Below are positions 45,955-57,859 of a stretch of DNA of 64,000 bases, piece after piece. Source of the DNA: Aralia elata (Eukaryota; Streptophyta; Magnoliopsida; Apiales; Araliaceae); assembly GCA_034770075.1 (NCBI GenBank), contig JAVJAP010000028.1, positions 372,001-436,000 on the forward strand, in the 5' to 3' direction. The number at the start of each line of letters is the position of its first letter. Within the stretch, counting starts at the first letter, position 1. The notes under the pieces are model-generated. The model was not told the DNA's origin and ran no database searches. It saw nothing but the letters and a program-made list of their open reading frames with translations. Position numbers and translations under genes: made by a program.

Positions 45955-47112
45955 AGGATAGAAGTATAAGCCCTGTAGAGTGGAGATACTAAGAAAATAT
46001 AATTCATGCATGGACCACATACATGAATATCCCTATTCTGAATGTGTCTTTTGTTCAGTTAAAGATGATAGTTGTATTCACCTATCCGGCTAAACCATTT
46101 GGTCATGGGACGATGACTTACTTAAGCAACAAAGATTTAAAGATTGTATCTACATACGTGCTTCTAAATATGCCTGAAGTATCATCGTACATCAAGTATG
46201 GATTATTATTTGTCTTTTCTTTAATATTTAGAAGCATAATAACCAATTAAACCCTTTCATTATTATTTCAGTTCATTCGAAGAGGAAGCCTATGCTTCTA
46301 ACCCGGGGTTAACTGCAGTACAGTTAGAAACATACACTACTGCTAATTTTCAACAGTGATTTAAGAGAAGGGTTGAAGCAGATAACGTTTATGAGCATTT
46401 TAGAGATGTCATCTAAGGTCCTTATAAACTTGTTAGTTCTTTTCCCGGCTACTTCGTGAATGGGTACAGATTCAAGGTCGATGGGTTGAATGAACTCATA
46501 TCAGTTAATTCTGGGGTTGTCGTGTTGGGAAGCTGTTACCATGATTCATAGTCTAATTGCTATAGACGTTTACAGGATGTGGTTGAGCTCAATTATCCCG
46601 GGGGTAAAAATGTTGTTACATTTAAGTGTTGCTGGTCTGATACTAAAAAGGATATTAAAGTTGATCGTAATAGAATCGTCACAATAGATATAAAGTCAAA
46701 GCTAAATTTTAATAACGTATTCGTGTTAGCCAGTCAAGCGACTCAGGTGTACTATGCGCCTAATGTCATCAATAGTAGAAGCTCCTGGTATACAGTTATC
46801 ACAACGAAAACTCGAGCAATTGATGGTGCTAATATATTTGGGATGGATGAGCGGTTTCAAGAAGATGTTAGCAATCCCATGCAGGTAGTGCTAAATGATG
46901 ACGATGTGATGACAAATGATGTCGTTGATGTACCCAATGATGAGAAAGTCGATGAAGGCGTGGTCGGTAATGAGTATGTCATCGTTGAAGATGATAACGA
47001 CGAAGAAACTGATGATGATGACGAAGAAACAGAATTCGAGGATGATAATGATGTTGATTCCGACGAGTTTGATGACGTACTTACTCTAAACTTATTTCAG
47101 TTTTGTAAATAA
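45955..47112 (+). pseudogene. CACTA TNP2-like transposase, C-terminal remnant
   Basis: The peptides YPAKPFGHGTMTYLSNKDLK and YVLLNMPEVSSYI (46060-46190), then FVNGYRFKVDGLNELIS and VVELNYPGGKNVVTFKCCW followed by VFVLASQATQVYYAPN (46579-46790), match the DUF4216-type C-terminal part of plant TNP2 transposases. A long acidic tail (EDDNDEETDDDDEETEFEDD) ends the frame at 47112. Stops at about 46360, 46416 and 46550 and the absence of the catalytic N-terminal part show it is dead. The last frame (46579-47112, 177 codons) is the best-preserved piece. Confidence 0.85.
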
Positions 47113-47190
47113 TTTACTATTAATACTGCATATTTAATTAACTTAACTATAAACTCATGCGTTATCAAAAATTATTTCAGTAGTTGATTT

Positions 47191-49242
47191 ATGGCTAGAC
47201 ATAGTGGTGGTCGCCGCGGTGGTGGGCGATCAGGATTGGGAGACGCTAGCCAGGCCGATGGCCCGTCTTCAGGAGCTAGTAAGTACATTGTAGCAATTTC
47301 AATATATTTAAATTCGGCTGTAGTTTAACTTGATTTTTTTAATAATTATATATACTGTTCGTCGACGTCATCGAGGGACTAACCTCAATCTCTTTGGTCG
47401 TCCGTCGACAGTTCCACTTACAGTCCGAGTGGATGTCGACTCAGCACAGTAAGTGTTAGAGAATAAGAAATAAATAGTTTAGTTAAAATAATTTATTACA
47501 TGACACAATTAACATATCCCTAATTTTGTTTTATTTATCTGTAGTATACTGGACCCGGTCACTAAAGCGACCATTCACGCCATCTGTCTGACGCACCTCC
47601 CGACTAGGTGCATGCATTTCAGCCAGTACGCGCAGTACGATACCTCATTCATGGAGACTGTGTTGCGCGAGTTTCACGTAAGTTAATTTATTTAAATTAC
47701 TCAATTATACGTGCACAATCGTTACATAATTAATTTCATTTTTCTTGATAAAATATCATTCTTTGTATATATTTATTTTAGATATGAGGAGGCCATCTCG
47801 CAGGTAGCCACTGACAATGTTATTATTGCATATGTCGCGAAGAACTACGCCGACTGGCTGTTCGAGATGAGACAACGAGCCGCCGGGGTAGTTGTCCAGC
47901 AGCCCGAGAGTGCCATATGAGATCATCAGTCCCAGATAGTCTCTGATGTAGCATGAGAGGCTATGTGTACGCACTGGGATGCTGATGACTTCAAGAAGAA
48001 GTCGGAGTAGGCAAAGAAGAATCAAAGCCAGCTCCGAGTCATACACACTACTGGCTCACAGTCCTTTGAGAAGGTGAAGTCAGTAAATATCTCTATTTAG
48101 TTCTTTAGTTACTCAATTGACATTATCATACTTAATAAATATTATATATATGAATGTATTTATTAGACCATGCACAGAAAATTGGGCCGACCTCTGACCA
48201 TTATAAAGTTCTAGGATTGAGCCCACACGTCTAAGGAGTCTACCATGTCTCCCGCAACAGTAGCTATACTGGTAAGACTAATCTTAATTTTTAGTAATTA
48301 TTATATTAGGTAGTTAATAAAATAATTTAATTAACTCACATATACAAAGTAAATTACAGTACCGATTTCAGAATCTTCGGGACCAACGTGTAGTCGAGTT
48401 GCGGGTTGCTAGGGGGATTATGAGCATTTAGATTCCACCATCCCTCAGCCCGAGATTGAATTATCTCAGGATGAGGAGCTGAGATTATGGGTTGCGTCTC
48501 AGGATCCCCCTTCTAGCAGTACTAACAGGTATCGAGTGTTGGACCTGCCGAGGATAGTATACACTACTTGGAGGTAATAATATTTCTTATGTTTCTCGTT
48601 ATATCTTAATTTATAAAATAAACTAACTTATTATTAGTAATGTTATATTTATTTTCGTCGTCTCTAGCCAATATCTGAGAGCACATGTTGGATCCTCTCA
48701 TACGGGCGCAGGCTTAGAGGACGAGCTATTCCAGAGAGTCATGACAGCGGTGTCGGAGACATTTGGTACAATTCGGTTATCCATTGTCAGGAGTTGCCTA
48801 GACGTGCTCGCCTTTACCAGCTAGCTCAGGATATTGCATCAGGGGCCATCGTCTAGAGTACGGGTATCTCGCAGGAGCAGTTCGACACGTTATGCGATGA
48901 TGTGCTCCGATTGGTGGTTACCCTATTGTCGGAGGCTTTTGGCTTGATAGGGAGTCAGCCCTCGACTACTCAGGTATTCTATTTACTTTAAGTTAATTAT
49001 TTTGCATGTTATTTAATTTTCATTTAGCTGTCTCTTTAATTTTCTCATACAAACTAATGATTTATATTTTTAATTGTTTTAATAGGGTGACGATGCCGAG
49101 CAGTCTAGTGATGCGGAGTAGGCTGGTGATGCCGATCGCGAGCGGGGGGATGGTGCCGAAGATTTTCATACACTAGAGCATCAACGTCGACCCCCGTTCA
49201 ATGATTCTCCTCCTACTGGTAGTACTGCTAGATTAGGTTGAT
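47191..49242 (+). pseudogene. CACTA second gene (Transposase_24 / TNPA-like), multi-exon, with stops
   Basis: It begins MARHSGGRRGGGRSGLGDAS at 47191 with donor GTAAGT at about 47279. Later exons hold RHRGTNLNLFGRPSTV (47370), ATIHAICLTHLPTRCMHFSQ (47570), VAKNYADWLFEMRQRAAG (47835), and the signature VIHTTGSQSFEKV followed by RKLGRPLTIIKF (48030-48210), a pattern of plant Ptta/En/Spm transposase (Transposase_24). Intron edges resemble GTAAGT and TTTTAG. TGA/TAG codons near 47920, 47950 and 48008 lie inside the conserved part. The product would bind subterminal repeats. Confidence 0.75.
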
Positions 49243-50169
49243 ATTTTGTATAACATTTACTTAGATGTTTTGTAAAACATTGAATAGTTGCTTGATTTTA
49301 TGTAAATTATTGTAGTTTAACTTGATTCTTTGTAAATCAATGTATTTTACTTTAGTTTTGTAAATCATTGAAGTTACCGTTATTCTTTGTAGTTTATAGG
49401 TTATATCATTATAGTTTAACTTGATTATATTCTTTATAAATCAATTTTGTAATTTTACTTTAATTTTTTAAATCATTGAAGTTACTTTGTGGTTGATAAA
49501 TTATCGTATATATACACGTTATATATTGTTTTAAAAATAGTTATATATACACGTTAAAACGTGTATATATGTTGTTCTTTTCTTCAAAGTAGTTACGATA
49601 TATATATTATGGGTTGATTACGATATATATTATTGGATGTAGTTATTGATTGATTACTGTATATGTTGTTGGGATAAAACAAGTTACAAGTACAACAACG
49701 AGGTTTAAAAAACCTAGAAACTGCAAAAATAAAAAAAGTATTAAAAAAAACCTTATTTCCGACCGAACAGTATAAAACCGACAGAACTTTTATTGGATAT
49801 AAAGTTCCAATTTATTTTAAAAAAAACATAGTTCCAACGGATTATCCCTTATTTCTAACGGATTTTCTGTCGAACTTAGGCCTTGACTGAGCAGCCAAAA
49901 GTGACACGTGTCAGCCCTTATGTTTGACGGAATAAATTCGTCGAGTATAATCCATCGAACATAAGCAATCTTCGACGATCAATTTGTCGGCCATAATTCG
50001 TCGATGATATCTATTTTCGACAAAATTCTCGACGGACTTATCCTCGACGACCTTTATTTCAATGGAAGGGACGACGGAATTATTTGTTGGAAATTAGTTT
50101 ATTCCGATGGAATAAGCTTATTTCTGACGGATAATTCCGTCGGCCTTAAGCCTTTCTCTTGTAGTGCTT

Positions 50170-51213
50170 TGTCCGTGTGTTGAGTGTCGGACACAGATAC
50201 TGTAAGATAAAGTGAAGAGTCTATGTAACATAGTCTACATGCCAAGGTTCTAATGAGGAGGATTATGCAGGGTTAATCAAAATTGTTTCATGTTTCATTT
50301 TTCACTCTTTCATTTCCTATCAATTTCATCAATTTTCCAAGAATATTGATCAACACACATGTCTAAAAATGAATCTATTTATTTTATGACACAAATCCAA
50401 AAGAATGATAAATTTCATCTACAACTATATGTCTATATTTAAAAAAACATGAAGAGGATTTTGTCTTAGGCTCAAAGTTGGTAGCATCCCCCTATTCTTG
50501 TTACAGTTTGGACAACTTGTTTGTATTCTAATACTATACGACATAAAAATGAAATGGATTATTAATGTGATTATGATAAACCATTAGAAAGAATTTTAGC
50601 AAAGAATTATTCTAAGCTTATTTTGTGTCTCCGAAGTGGTTCAATATTTTGTTGCACAGCTATATAATTTTGCATATATTATAATTTACCCATTCTAAAT
50701 TATAAAATCATTATAGACTTTCTAAAGTTAATTTGAAACTTTTTTAAACTCAAAATTGATAAGATTCATTAAAAATTATCAAACAATAAATATTAAATTT
50801 TGAAAATGTTTAAGTCAACTTCAAAAGTCAATAAGGATCTTATATATTGGAATGACAAGAAAATCTTTTATTCAAACATATATAAATTGTTAATGATAAC
50901 AAACTATTATACTAGCTAAAATAAGGCTTATGAAAATTCTCATAATTGATGTAATATAGTCTCATTTTTATGGTTCAATTCTTGAAAATTGGTGTAGCTG
51001 CACATGTGCAAACATAAAGAGAATAGAAAACAACAAATAGGGAAATAGTTTTTCAAATTTAAACTTTTCAAGGAGAGACTAATATAAACACAAAGAGTGA
51101 CATGAAATGAAAACCTTAACGTCTCTATTACCATATACAGGTTTATTTCTCTCACAACGAATGTCACGTCCTGCCAAAGTCCAATTATCAAACTCTGCTA
51201 CCATACATACAGG
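50170..51213. other. Intergenic; degenerate MITE at 50691-50854
   Basis: The segment 50691-50854 has weak inverted ends (CATTCTAAATTATAAAATCA and the reverse complement of ...TATATATTGGAATG) and resembles the element at 30831. No gene is seen. The end of this stretch, ACAGG (51209-51213), is the target duplicate of the next element. Confidence 0.4.
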
Positions 51214-51486
51214 TGGTGCAGGAGGAACTGAGTCAGATGATGCCGATGACATGGAGTTATCGGACAGTACGATGATAGCATTGAAGAATCATGAGTTGGA
51301 GGATCGGCATAAAAATAGAGGCCGGTAGGTCACTTCGGCTCATGTCTTCGGTAGTTCAACCTTGGATTCGACTTCGGATGACTTCGGGATCGGATTGGTT
51401 TTGGGTTCGACTTCGGATGGCTTCGGCGTTCAGGAGTTCGGGATTGGATTCGTGCTGATCGGATTGGCTTCAGTTATTATTATTAC

Positions 51487-51518
<32 letters not shown>

Positions 51519-51831
51519 GTGTTTAATTCTTTTATGATAGTGGTATTTTATTAGGAAGTAAATCTTTTATATTGTTACCGTAAATATAGGAAGTTTGTTA
51601 TGCTTTAGGATTTTTCATAGTTTTAGGAACCCTATTATGACTTGGAAAGGAAGAAAGTTAGTTATAAAACCCGGCTTGTGGGTTGAATTTGGGTATACTT
51701 TGATTTTGATAAATATAATTTACACATTAGAGAGTCTTCTCTGTGTTTTGCGGTTTTTTCTTTTGCTTTCGTTACCTGTGAATTTATTGTTACCCTAGCC
51801 CGCAGGATAATCGCTATCCCGTCCGACGTCA
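51214..51831 (+). repeat. 5' LTR of the CRM-like element
   Basis: 618 bp starting TGGTGCAGGAGG. It contains an ATT microsatellite at about 51473-51519 and a TATAAAA at 51663-51669. Confidence 0.88.
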
Positions 51832-51880
51832 GTTGGTATTAGAGCTCAACATCATCATGGGTTAGATTTCATCAGTTTCA

Positions 51881-52770
51881 ATGGCTGGTGGTCGTGGCCG
51901 TCGTGGACAGGTTCTGAATGAGGAAGTCCCACACCGTGATCATAATGTTCAGGACGTGATAATTGAGGATTTGCAGAGACAAGTTGCAGAGATAACCCAT
52001 CGTCTAGAGGCGCAAAATCTCGATAATCGTAACGAGGAAAATTACGATTTTGAGTCCAGTTTTGAAAACCCTTATAACAACATAGATCAATTCTGGGAAT
52101 GACGAGGTCGAGGTGATCATCATCGAGACCTAGGTTTTAAGGTAGAGCTACCAGAATTTTTTGGTACGTTGCAGGAAGAAGGATTCATCGATTGGATGAA
52201 CGAAGTTGAGCGTATCTTGGAATATAAGAAAGTTCCAGACATCATCAAGGTAAAATTGGTTGCCATCAAACTCAAAGGCAGATCATCTGCTTAGTGGGAG
52301 CAGTTGAAAGGCTCGCGAGAGAGACAAGGAAGGTCCATAATCACGGATTGGGAAAAGATGAAGAAAAAAATGCAGGGACATTTTCTTCCTTTTGGCTACA
52401 CTCAATCATTGTTCAAGCGACTGCACCTATTGAGGCAATGTACCAAATTAGTTGATGACTACACCAAAGAGTTTTACCAGTTGATAGCCCGCAATGATTT
52501 ATCCGAATCAGATGAGCAATTAGTGGCGCGATATTTGGGAGGTTTACGATAGACCCTGCAAGACGCCCTTAGTTTTCATTCCTTATGGACGGTTTTTGAG
52601 GCATACCAACGAGCACGCAATGCGGAGCAACAACTGAATAGGAAACCGATGACGAGGAGCGCTGCAAGTGGTAGAACAACACCCCCAACAACCCCGCATT
52701 ACAACTCAACAACCGCAAAGTAATCTCAGCCCTACTATCCGATGTTTTAAATGTGGCGAACAAGGGCATA
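51881..52770 (+). pseudogene. Gag of the CRM-like element, decayed
   Basis: It starts MAGGRGRRGQVLNEEVP. The core FKVELPEFFGTLQEEGFIDW, VAIKLKGRSSA and GHFLPFGYTQSLFKRLHLLR is a gypsy gag domain. In-frame stops at about 52100, 52294 and 52550 and a phase change near 52650 precede the zinc knuckle CFKCGEQGHRMSEC (about 52740). At least four lesions make it inactive. Confidence 0.9.
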
Positions 52771-55700
52771 GAATGAGTGAGTGCAAAAAACTTGTTAGTC
52801 AGAAGGGTAAGAATCTTTTGATTGAAGAAGATATGGCTGGTGAGACAGAAGAGTTGGGAGAGCCCATATATGATGACTATGATGAAGAAGATATGTTATA
52901 TGGTGATGGGCAAGAGACTTTAGTCATTCGAAAGAATTTGTTGACCCCTAAGGGTGAATCAGGGGATGAGTGGTTGAGAACCAACATCTTCTATACCACT
53001 TGCACTGTAGCAGATAAGGTCTGCAAGCTGATCATCAATAGTGGCAGCTGTGAAAATGTAGTATCGGAAGAGGTTGTTCATAAATTACAGTTGAAAACTG
53101 ATCGGCATCCCAAGCCGTACAAACTATCATGGCTGAATAAAGGCAATGAAGTAACAGTTGACAAAAAATGTTAGTATCCTTTTCAATCGGTAAGAAATAC
53201 TTTGATAATGCTTGGTGCGATGTGGTGTCAATGGGCATATGACATTTTTTATTGGGCCGACCTTGGCAGTATGATAGGAGTGTCATTAATGATGGACGGA
53301 AGAATACGTACTCCCTTAGTATAAGCGGGAAGAAAGTAGTGTTAGCACCTCGGCGAGAAGAAAAAAGTTCGGCTCGTGCAGTCGGAAACCCGAACCTGTT
53401 GTCCATGTCTAGGTCTCTCACGGAGGCCGATAGTGAAGGAGTGATGTATACCTTACTTCTTTGTAGTAGCAGTTCGGCTAATAAGAACATCGAAGTACCA
53501 GCCGATGTGCAGAAGCTGTTATCGAAATTTGTTGACTTAATGCCTGAAGAATTGCCTCCTGGATTACTGCCAATGAGGGACATCCAACACCAAATAGATC
53601 TTATCCCAGGATCGAGTTTACCAAATAAGCCAGCGTATCGACTAAGCCCCAAGGAGTCCGAAGAGCTACAGAGACAGGTAATGGAATTGATTGAGAAAGG
53701 ATACATTCGTGAAAGTATGAGCCCATGTGTGGTGTCAGCTTTGTTAGTACCGAAGAAAGATGGATCATGGCGAATGTGTATTGATAGTAGAGCAATTAAC
53801 AAGATCACAGTAAAGTATCGATTTCTGATTCCTCGTCTAAACGATATGTTAGATCAGTTGTCCGAAGCTAAGGTTTTCTCAAAAATTGATCTTAAAAGCG
53901 GATACCATCAAGTTCGAGTGAGACTCGGAGATGAATGGAAGACAACATTTAAGACACAATATGGCTTGTATGAGTGGATGGTTACACCCTTTGGACTTTC
54001 CAACGCTCTAGTACATTTATGAGATTTATGCATCACGCACTGCGACCTTTCATGGGAAAATTTGTAGTTGTTTATTTTGATGATATTCTCATTTACAGCC
54101 TGACATGGGAGTTGCACCATGAGCACCTCTGAGCTGTGTTTGATACGTTAAGAAAGGAACGTTTATTTGTTAACCTGAAAAAAAGCTCTTATTTTACGAC
54201 TTCGGTAACTTTCCTTACCTTTGTTGTTTCTACCGAGGGTGTTCACGCCGACCAATCCAAGATCGATGCAGTCTTGACATGGCCTACGCCGAAGGCTATA
54301 CATGATGTTAGAAGCTTTCATGGACTGGCATCTTTTTACTGTCATTTTATCAAAGACTTTAGCACCCTAATTGCACCTATCACCGAGTGCCTTAAGGGAA
54401 AATTATTCCAATGGTCCAAGAAAGACGAAGATAGCTTTCAGTTGGTGAAGAGGAAGATAACCGAAGCACCAGTACTGGCAATTCCTGACTTCGAGAAAGT
54501 GTTTGAAGTGAATTGTGATGCTTCGGGGATCGGTATTGGTGGGGTCCTCAACCAAGAGGGTAAGCCAGTGGCTTTCTTCAGTGAGAAATTATCAGGGTCA
54601 AAAAAGAACTACTCTACTTATGACTTGGAGTTCTACGCCATTGTTTAAACTCTGAAGCATTGGCGTCACTATCTAATACAACGGGAGTTCATCCTCATTA
54701 CCGATCATGAGGCCCTAAAATACATTAATGGTCAACATAAGCTGAACCGAAGACATGTCAAATGGGTGGCTTACTTACAAGAATTCACCTTCACTCTGCG
54801 GCATCAGGCAGGGATTTTGAATCGTGTTGCCGATGCTTTGAGCCGAAGAGCGTCACTCCTTACCATTATGCACAACCAAGTGGTAGGGTTTGAGGTCTTT
54901 GCAGACATGTATGAGGATGATCCGTCCTTTGGAAAGATAGTTCGGGACGTAAATGAAGGTCGGCGTCATGGCTTTCTCCTTCATAACGGGTATCTGTTTC
55001 GGGGGTTGCAATTATGCATTCCAGATTGTTCGCTTCGGTAGTAGATAGTAAGGGAACTTCACAATAAGGGTCATTTCGAACAAGATAAAACCTTGGCCTT
55101 GGTGTCAGCTTACTACTACTGGTTGAAGATATCAAGTGATGTGGCTCGCTTCATACAACGATGCTATGTATGTCAGAAATCTAAGGGAGTTCTTACTAAT
55201 GCAGGAATGTATACCCCTTTGCATGTACCTGAGGTTCCATGGACTGATGTGAGTATGAATTTTGTTTTGGGTCTGCCTCGGACACAGCGTGCGATGGACT
55301 CTATTATGGTGGTGGTTGATCGGTTCTCTAAAATGGGTCATTTTGTCGCTTGTCGGAAAACAATGGACGCTACTCGGATTGCACATCTCTACTTTCGGGA
55401 GATTGTTCGTTTGCATGGTGTTCCTTAAAATATTACTTCTGATCGAGATACCAAGTTTATGAGTAACTTTTGGAAAAGTTTATGGGAGAAGCTTGGAACA
55501 CAGTTGAATTTTAGCAGTGCCTACCATCCTCAGACAGATGGTCAGACCGAGGTGGTGAACCGAAGCTTGGGTAACCTTCTACGGTGTCTAGCTGGGGCGA
55601 AGCCGAAGCAATGGGATCTGGCGCTTTTTCAAGCTGAGTTTGCATACAATCGATCACGCAACATGATTACAGGCATGAGTCCTTTTGAGATTGTTTATGG

Positions 55701-56250
55701 CCGAAATCCTTTCGAGGTCCTAGATCTAGCTCCTATTCCGCGAGTCGGCCGTATGAATCCTAAGGCCCCTGAGATGGCCAAGCATCTTCAGAGTATCCAT
55801 GAACGGGTACACCAATCTATTCAGGCAAGCAATGTAAAGTATAAGGCTCGGGTGGACAGTCGTCGTCGTCAGGTACTTTTTGAAGTTGGTGATTTTGTTT
55901 GGGCGGTGTTAACTCGTGACCGATTTCCTGTTGGGGAATACAATAAACTTAAGGATCGGAAGATTGGGTCTTGTGAGATTCTACAGAAAAGTAATGATAA
56001 TGCCTATCGGCTGCGAATTCCTAATCATTTACGGACTTCGGACGTCTTTAACGTAAAACATTTGAGTCCTTGTTTTGCGGAGTCTGATGATCAAACGGTG
56101 AACTCGAGGACGAGTTCTTTCCGACCCGGGGTGACTGATTCAGGAGGAACTGAGTCAGATGATGCCGATAACATGGAACTATCGGACAGTGCGATGATAG
56201 CAATGAAGTATCATGAGTTGGAGGATCGGCGTAAGAATAGAGGTCGTTAG
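52771..56250 (+). pseudogene. Pol of the CRM-like element, decayed, running into the 3' LTR
   Basis: The protease region reads KLIINSGSCENVVSEEVVHK: Asn replaces the catalytic Asp of the usual DSG. RT (53252-54090) has CIDSRAINKITVKYRF, FSKIDLKSGYHQVRV and, after a frame slip near 54015, VVYFDDILIYS. RNase H has FEVNCDASGIGIGGVLNQEG. Integrase has HNKGHFEQD...CYVCQKSKG, DVSMNFVLGLP, ITSDRDTKF and HPQTDGQTEVVNRSL. The C-terminus DVFNVKHLSPCFAE continues through a Ser/Asp-rich tail to the stop at 56250, inside the LTR. Stops at about 54646, 55039 and 55426. Confidence 0.92.
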
Positions 56251-56762
56251 GTCACTTCGGCTCATGTCTTCGGGAGTTCAGCCTTGGGTTCGACTTCGGA
56301 CTCCTTCGGATCAGATGACTTCGGGATCGGATTGGTTTTGGGTTCGACTTCGGATGGCTTCGGCGTTCAGGAGTTCGAGATTAGATTCGTGCTGATCGGA
56401 TTGGCTTCAGTTATTATTATTACTATTATTATTATTATTATTATTATTAGTGTTTAATTCTTTTATGCTAGTAGTATTTTATTAGGAAGTAAATCTTTTA
56501 TATTGTTACCGTAAATATAGGAAGTTTGTTATGTTTTAGGATTTTTCATAGTTTTAGGAACCCTATTATGACTTGGAAAGGAAGAACGTTAGCTATAAAA
56601 CCCGGCTTATGGGTTGAATTTGGGTAGACTTTGATTTTGATAAATTTAATTTACACATTAGAGAGCCTTCTTTGTGTTTTGGAATTTTTTCTTTTGCTAC
56701 CGTTGCCTGTGAATTTATAGTTACCCTAGCCCACAGGATAATCGCTATCCCGCCCGACGTCA
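56136..56762 (+). repeat. 3' LTR of the CRM-like element
   Basis: 627 bp starting TGATTCAGGAGG. Its first 115 bp are also the 3' end of pol. Relative to the 5' LTR it has a small number of substitutions, an extra ACTCCTTCGGATCAG-type insertion near 56300 and a shorter ATT run. Confidence 0.88.
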
Positions 56763-56839
56763 ACAGGTTAGGAATTTTTTTAGCCCAATGAATATTTATT
56801 TTTCGTCAAGATATGAAAGAAAATAAGTAAAGAATTTAG

Positions 56840-57841
56840 TTAAAAAAACACACATTCAATTTTAACGTTGTCACCGAATACTATCCGCATCAAAGAGTTT
56901 GGGCAAAATAACCTGCGGGCGAAAAACGGTCTGTGGGCGAGGAAGTAGGCTCCTGTGCTCAGCTGAAATTTTGTCAAGTCTCCACCGATGACTTCATCAT
57001 TCTCTATCTCATCAATATTTTCAGGCACAGTATCTTCTATGTCACCATACACAAGATTGATACCAATCTCCTCTACCTATAAATCCTCTCCAATGAATAC
57101 AGTAACAGTGACTTCATCCCCACCCTCCAACTGATTACCAAACTTCCATTGGCTTAACCATACAAAATCTTCACCGTCTCCATCTTCTCGAGTTCCGAAG
57201 CACCTAGGATGGTATATCCAAGTTAGATTCTTGGTCTTGTTATGGATTTTTTTAAATGATGTAAATCCATAACAATAGTTATACTTTCCATGAACAGCGC
57301 ATACGTTAAACTATCCTCCGATCCTCAAATTATTTGGAAGTGAAGGCACAGTAAACGAGGACGATAACCTCCTATTTTCATCATTGAACCAACTAGGAAC
57401 CTCGCTCACAGGAATATATGTACTAAATATGCCAAATTCATGTAATCCCTGTATCACATGAACCATAATGTCAAAAATTAATTCCACAAAATATGATAAG
57501 AGAAAAGAAAGAGAAACAGAAAACACCTGGATGGGGCGCTTGATTCTCGAAAATGTATGTCTATAATATAGTATTACTTCAAGGTATCTCGGTGATTCTA
57601 AATTGATTAGACCCAAATCGTTTATTAAATCACTATCAACGGCTCCAATAGGTTATAACCGGAAGAATCCTTGCACTTCACTTAAGCTTGAGTCATGGAA
57701 CAAATATCGTAACAGATGAGGTTTTGATTCAAAGGTTATCCTTTCCATCGACGTGAGAAGAATCCCGTACAAATTTTGTACACTACTTGGCAGACCTATC
57801 ATAGATCGTAGTCTTTTACATGAACTTACAGAGAGACTCAA
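56840..57841 (-). pseudogene. TNL resistance-gene 3' fragment (LRR end and C-JID)
   Basis: On the minus strand the LRR-like segment VSSCKRLRSMIGLPSSVQNL and LSEVQGFFRL (57653-57841) is followed by a short exon, a probable intron (57449-57527, donor GTGTTT, acceptor ATACAG), then LHEFGIFSTYIPVSEVPSWF, WLSQWKFGNQLEGGDEVTV (about 57130) and GGDLTKFQLSTGAYFL (about 56950). This is the C-terminal jelly-roll/Ig-like (C-JID) region of TIR-NBS-LRR immune receptors. TIR and NB-ARC domains are absent and stops interrupt the reading frame, so it is a fragment. The CRM-like element lies immediately downstream. Confidence 0.8.
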
Positions 57842-57859
57842 GATTAGTAAGAGTTTTGA

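Larger units (their letters stand above)
43642..50166 (+). mobile_element. Degenerate CACTA (En/Spm) DNA transposon
   Basis: The ends are CACTAGAAGAAAACAGGCC and, in reverse complement, CACTACAAGAGAAAGGC, with a CTT target duplication on both sides (43639-43641, 50167-50169). Both subterminal zones (43660-43870, 49750-50150) are crowded with direct and inverted copies of a TTCCGACGGAAT-like word, typical of CACTA transposase binding. Remnants of two genes lie in between in plus orientation. Stops in both, and a missing N-terminal transposase, make it non-autonomous. Confidence 0.92.
51214..56762 (+). mobile_element. Ty3/gypsy chromovirus-type element, CRM-like
   Basis: LTRs 51214-51831 and 56136-56762 end GACGTCA. 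ACAGG flanks both sides (51209-51213, 56763-56767). PBS TTGGTATTAGAGC follows the 5' LTR. Order gag, protease, RT, RNase H, integrase is Ty3/gypsy. The pol frame continues about 115 bp into the 3' LTR, a feature of CRM centromeric chromoviruses; no classical chromodomain is visible. The lineage is therefore CRM-like by architecture only. The LTRs are very similar, yet gag and pol carry stops. Confidence 0.93.
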
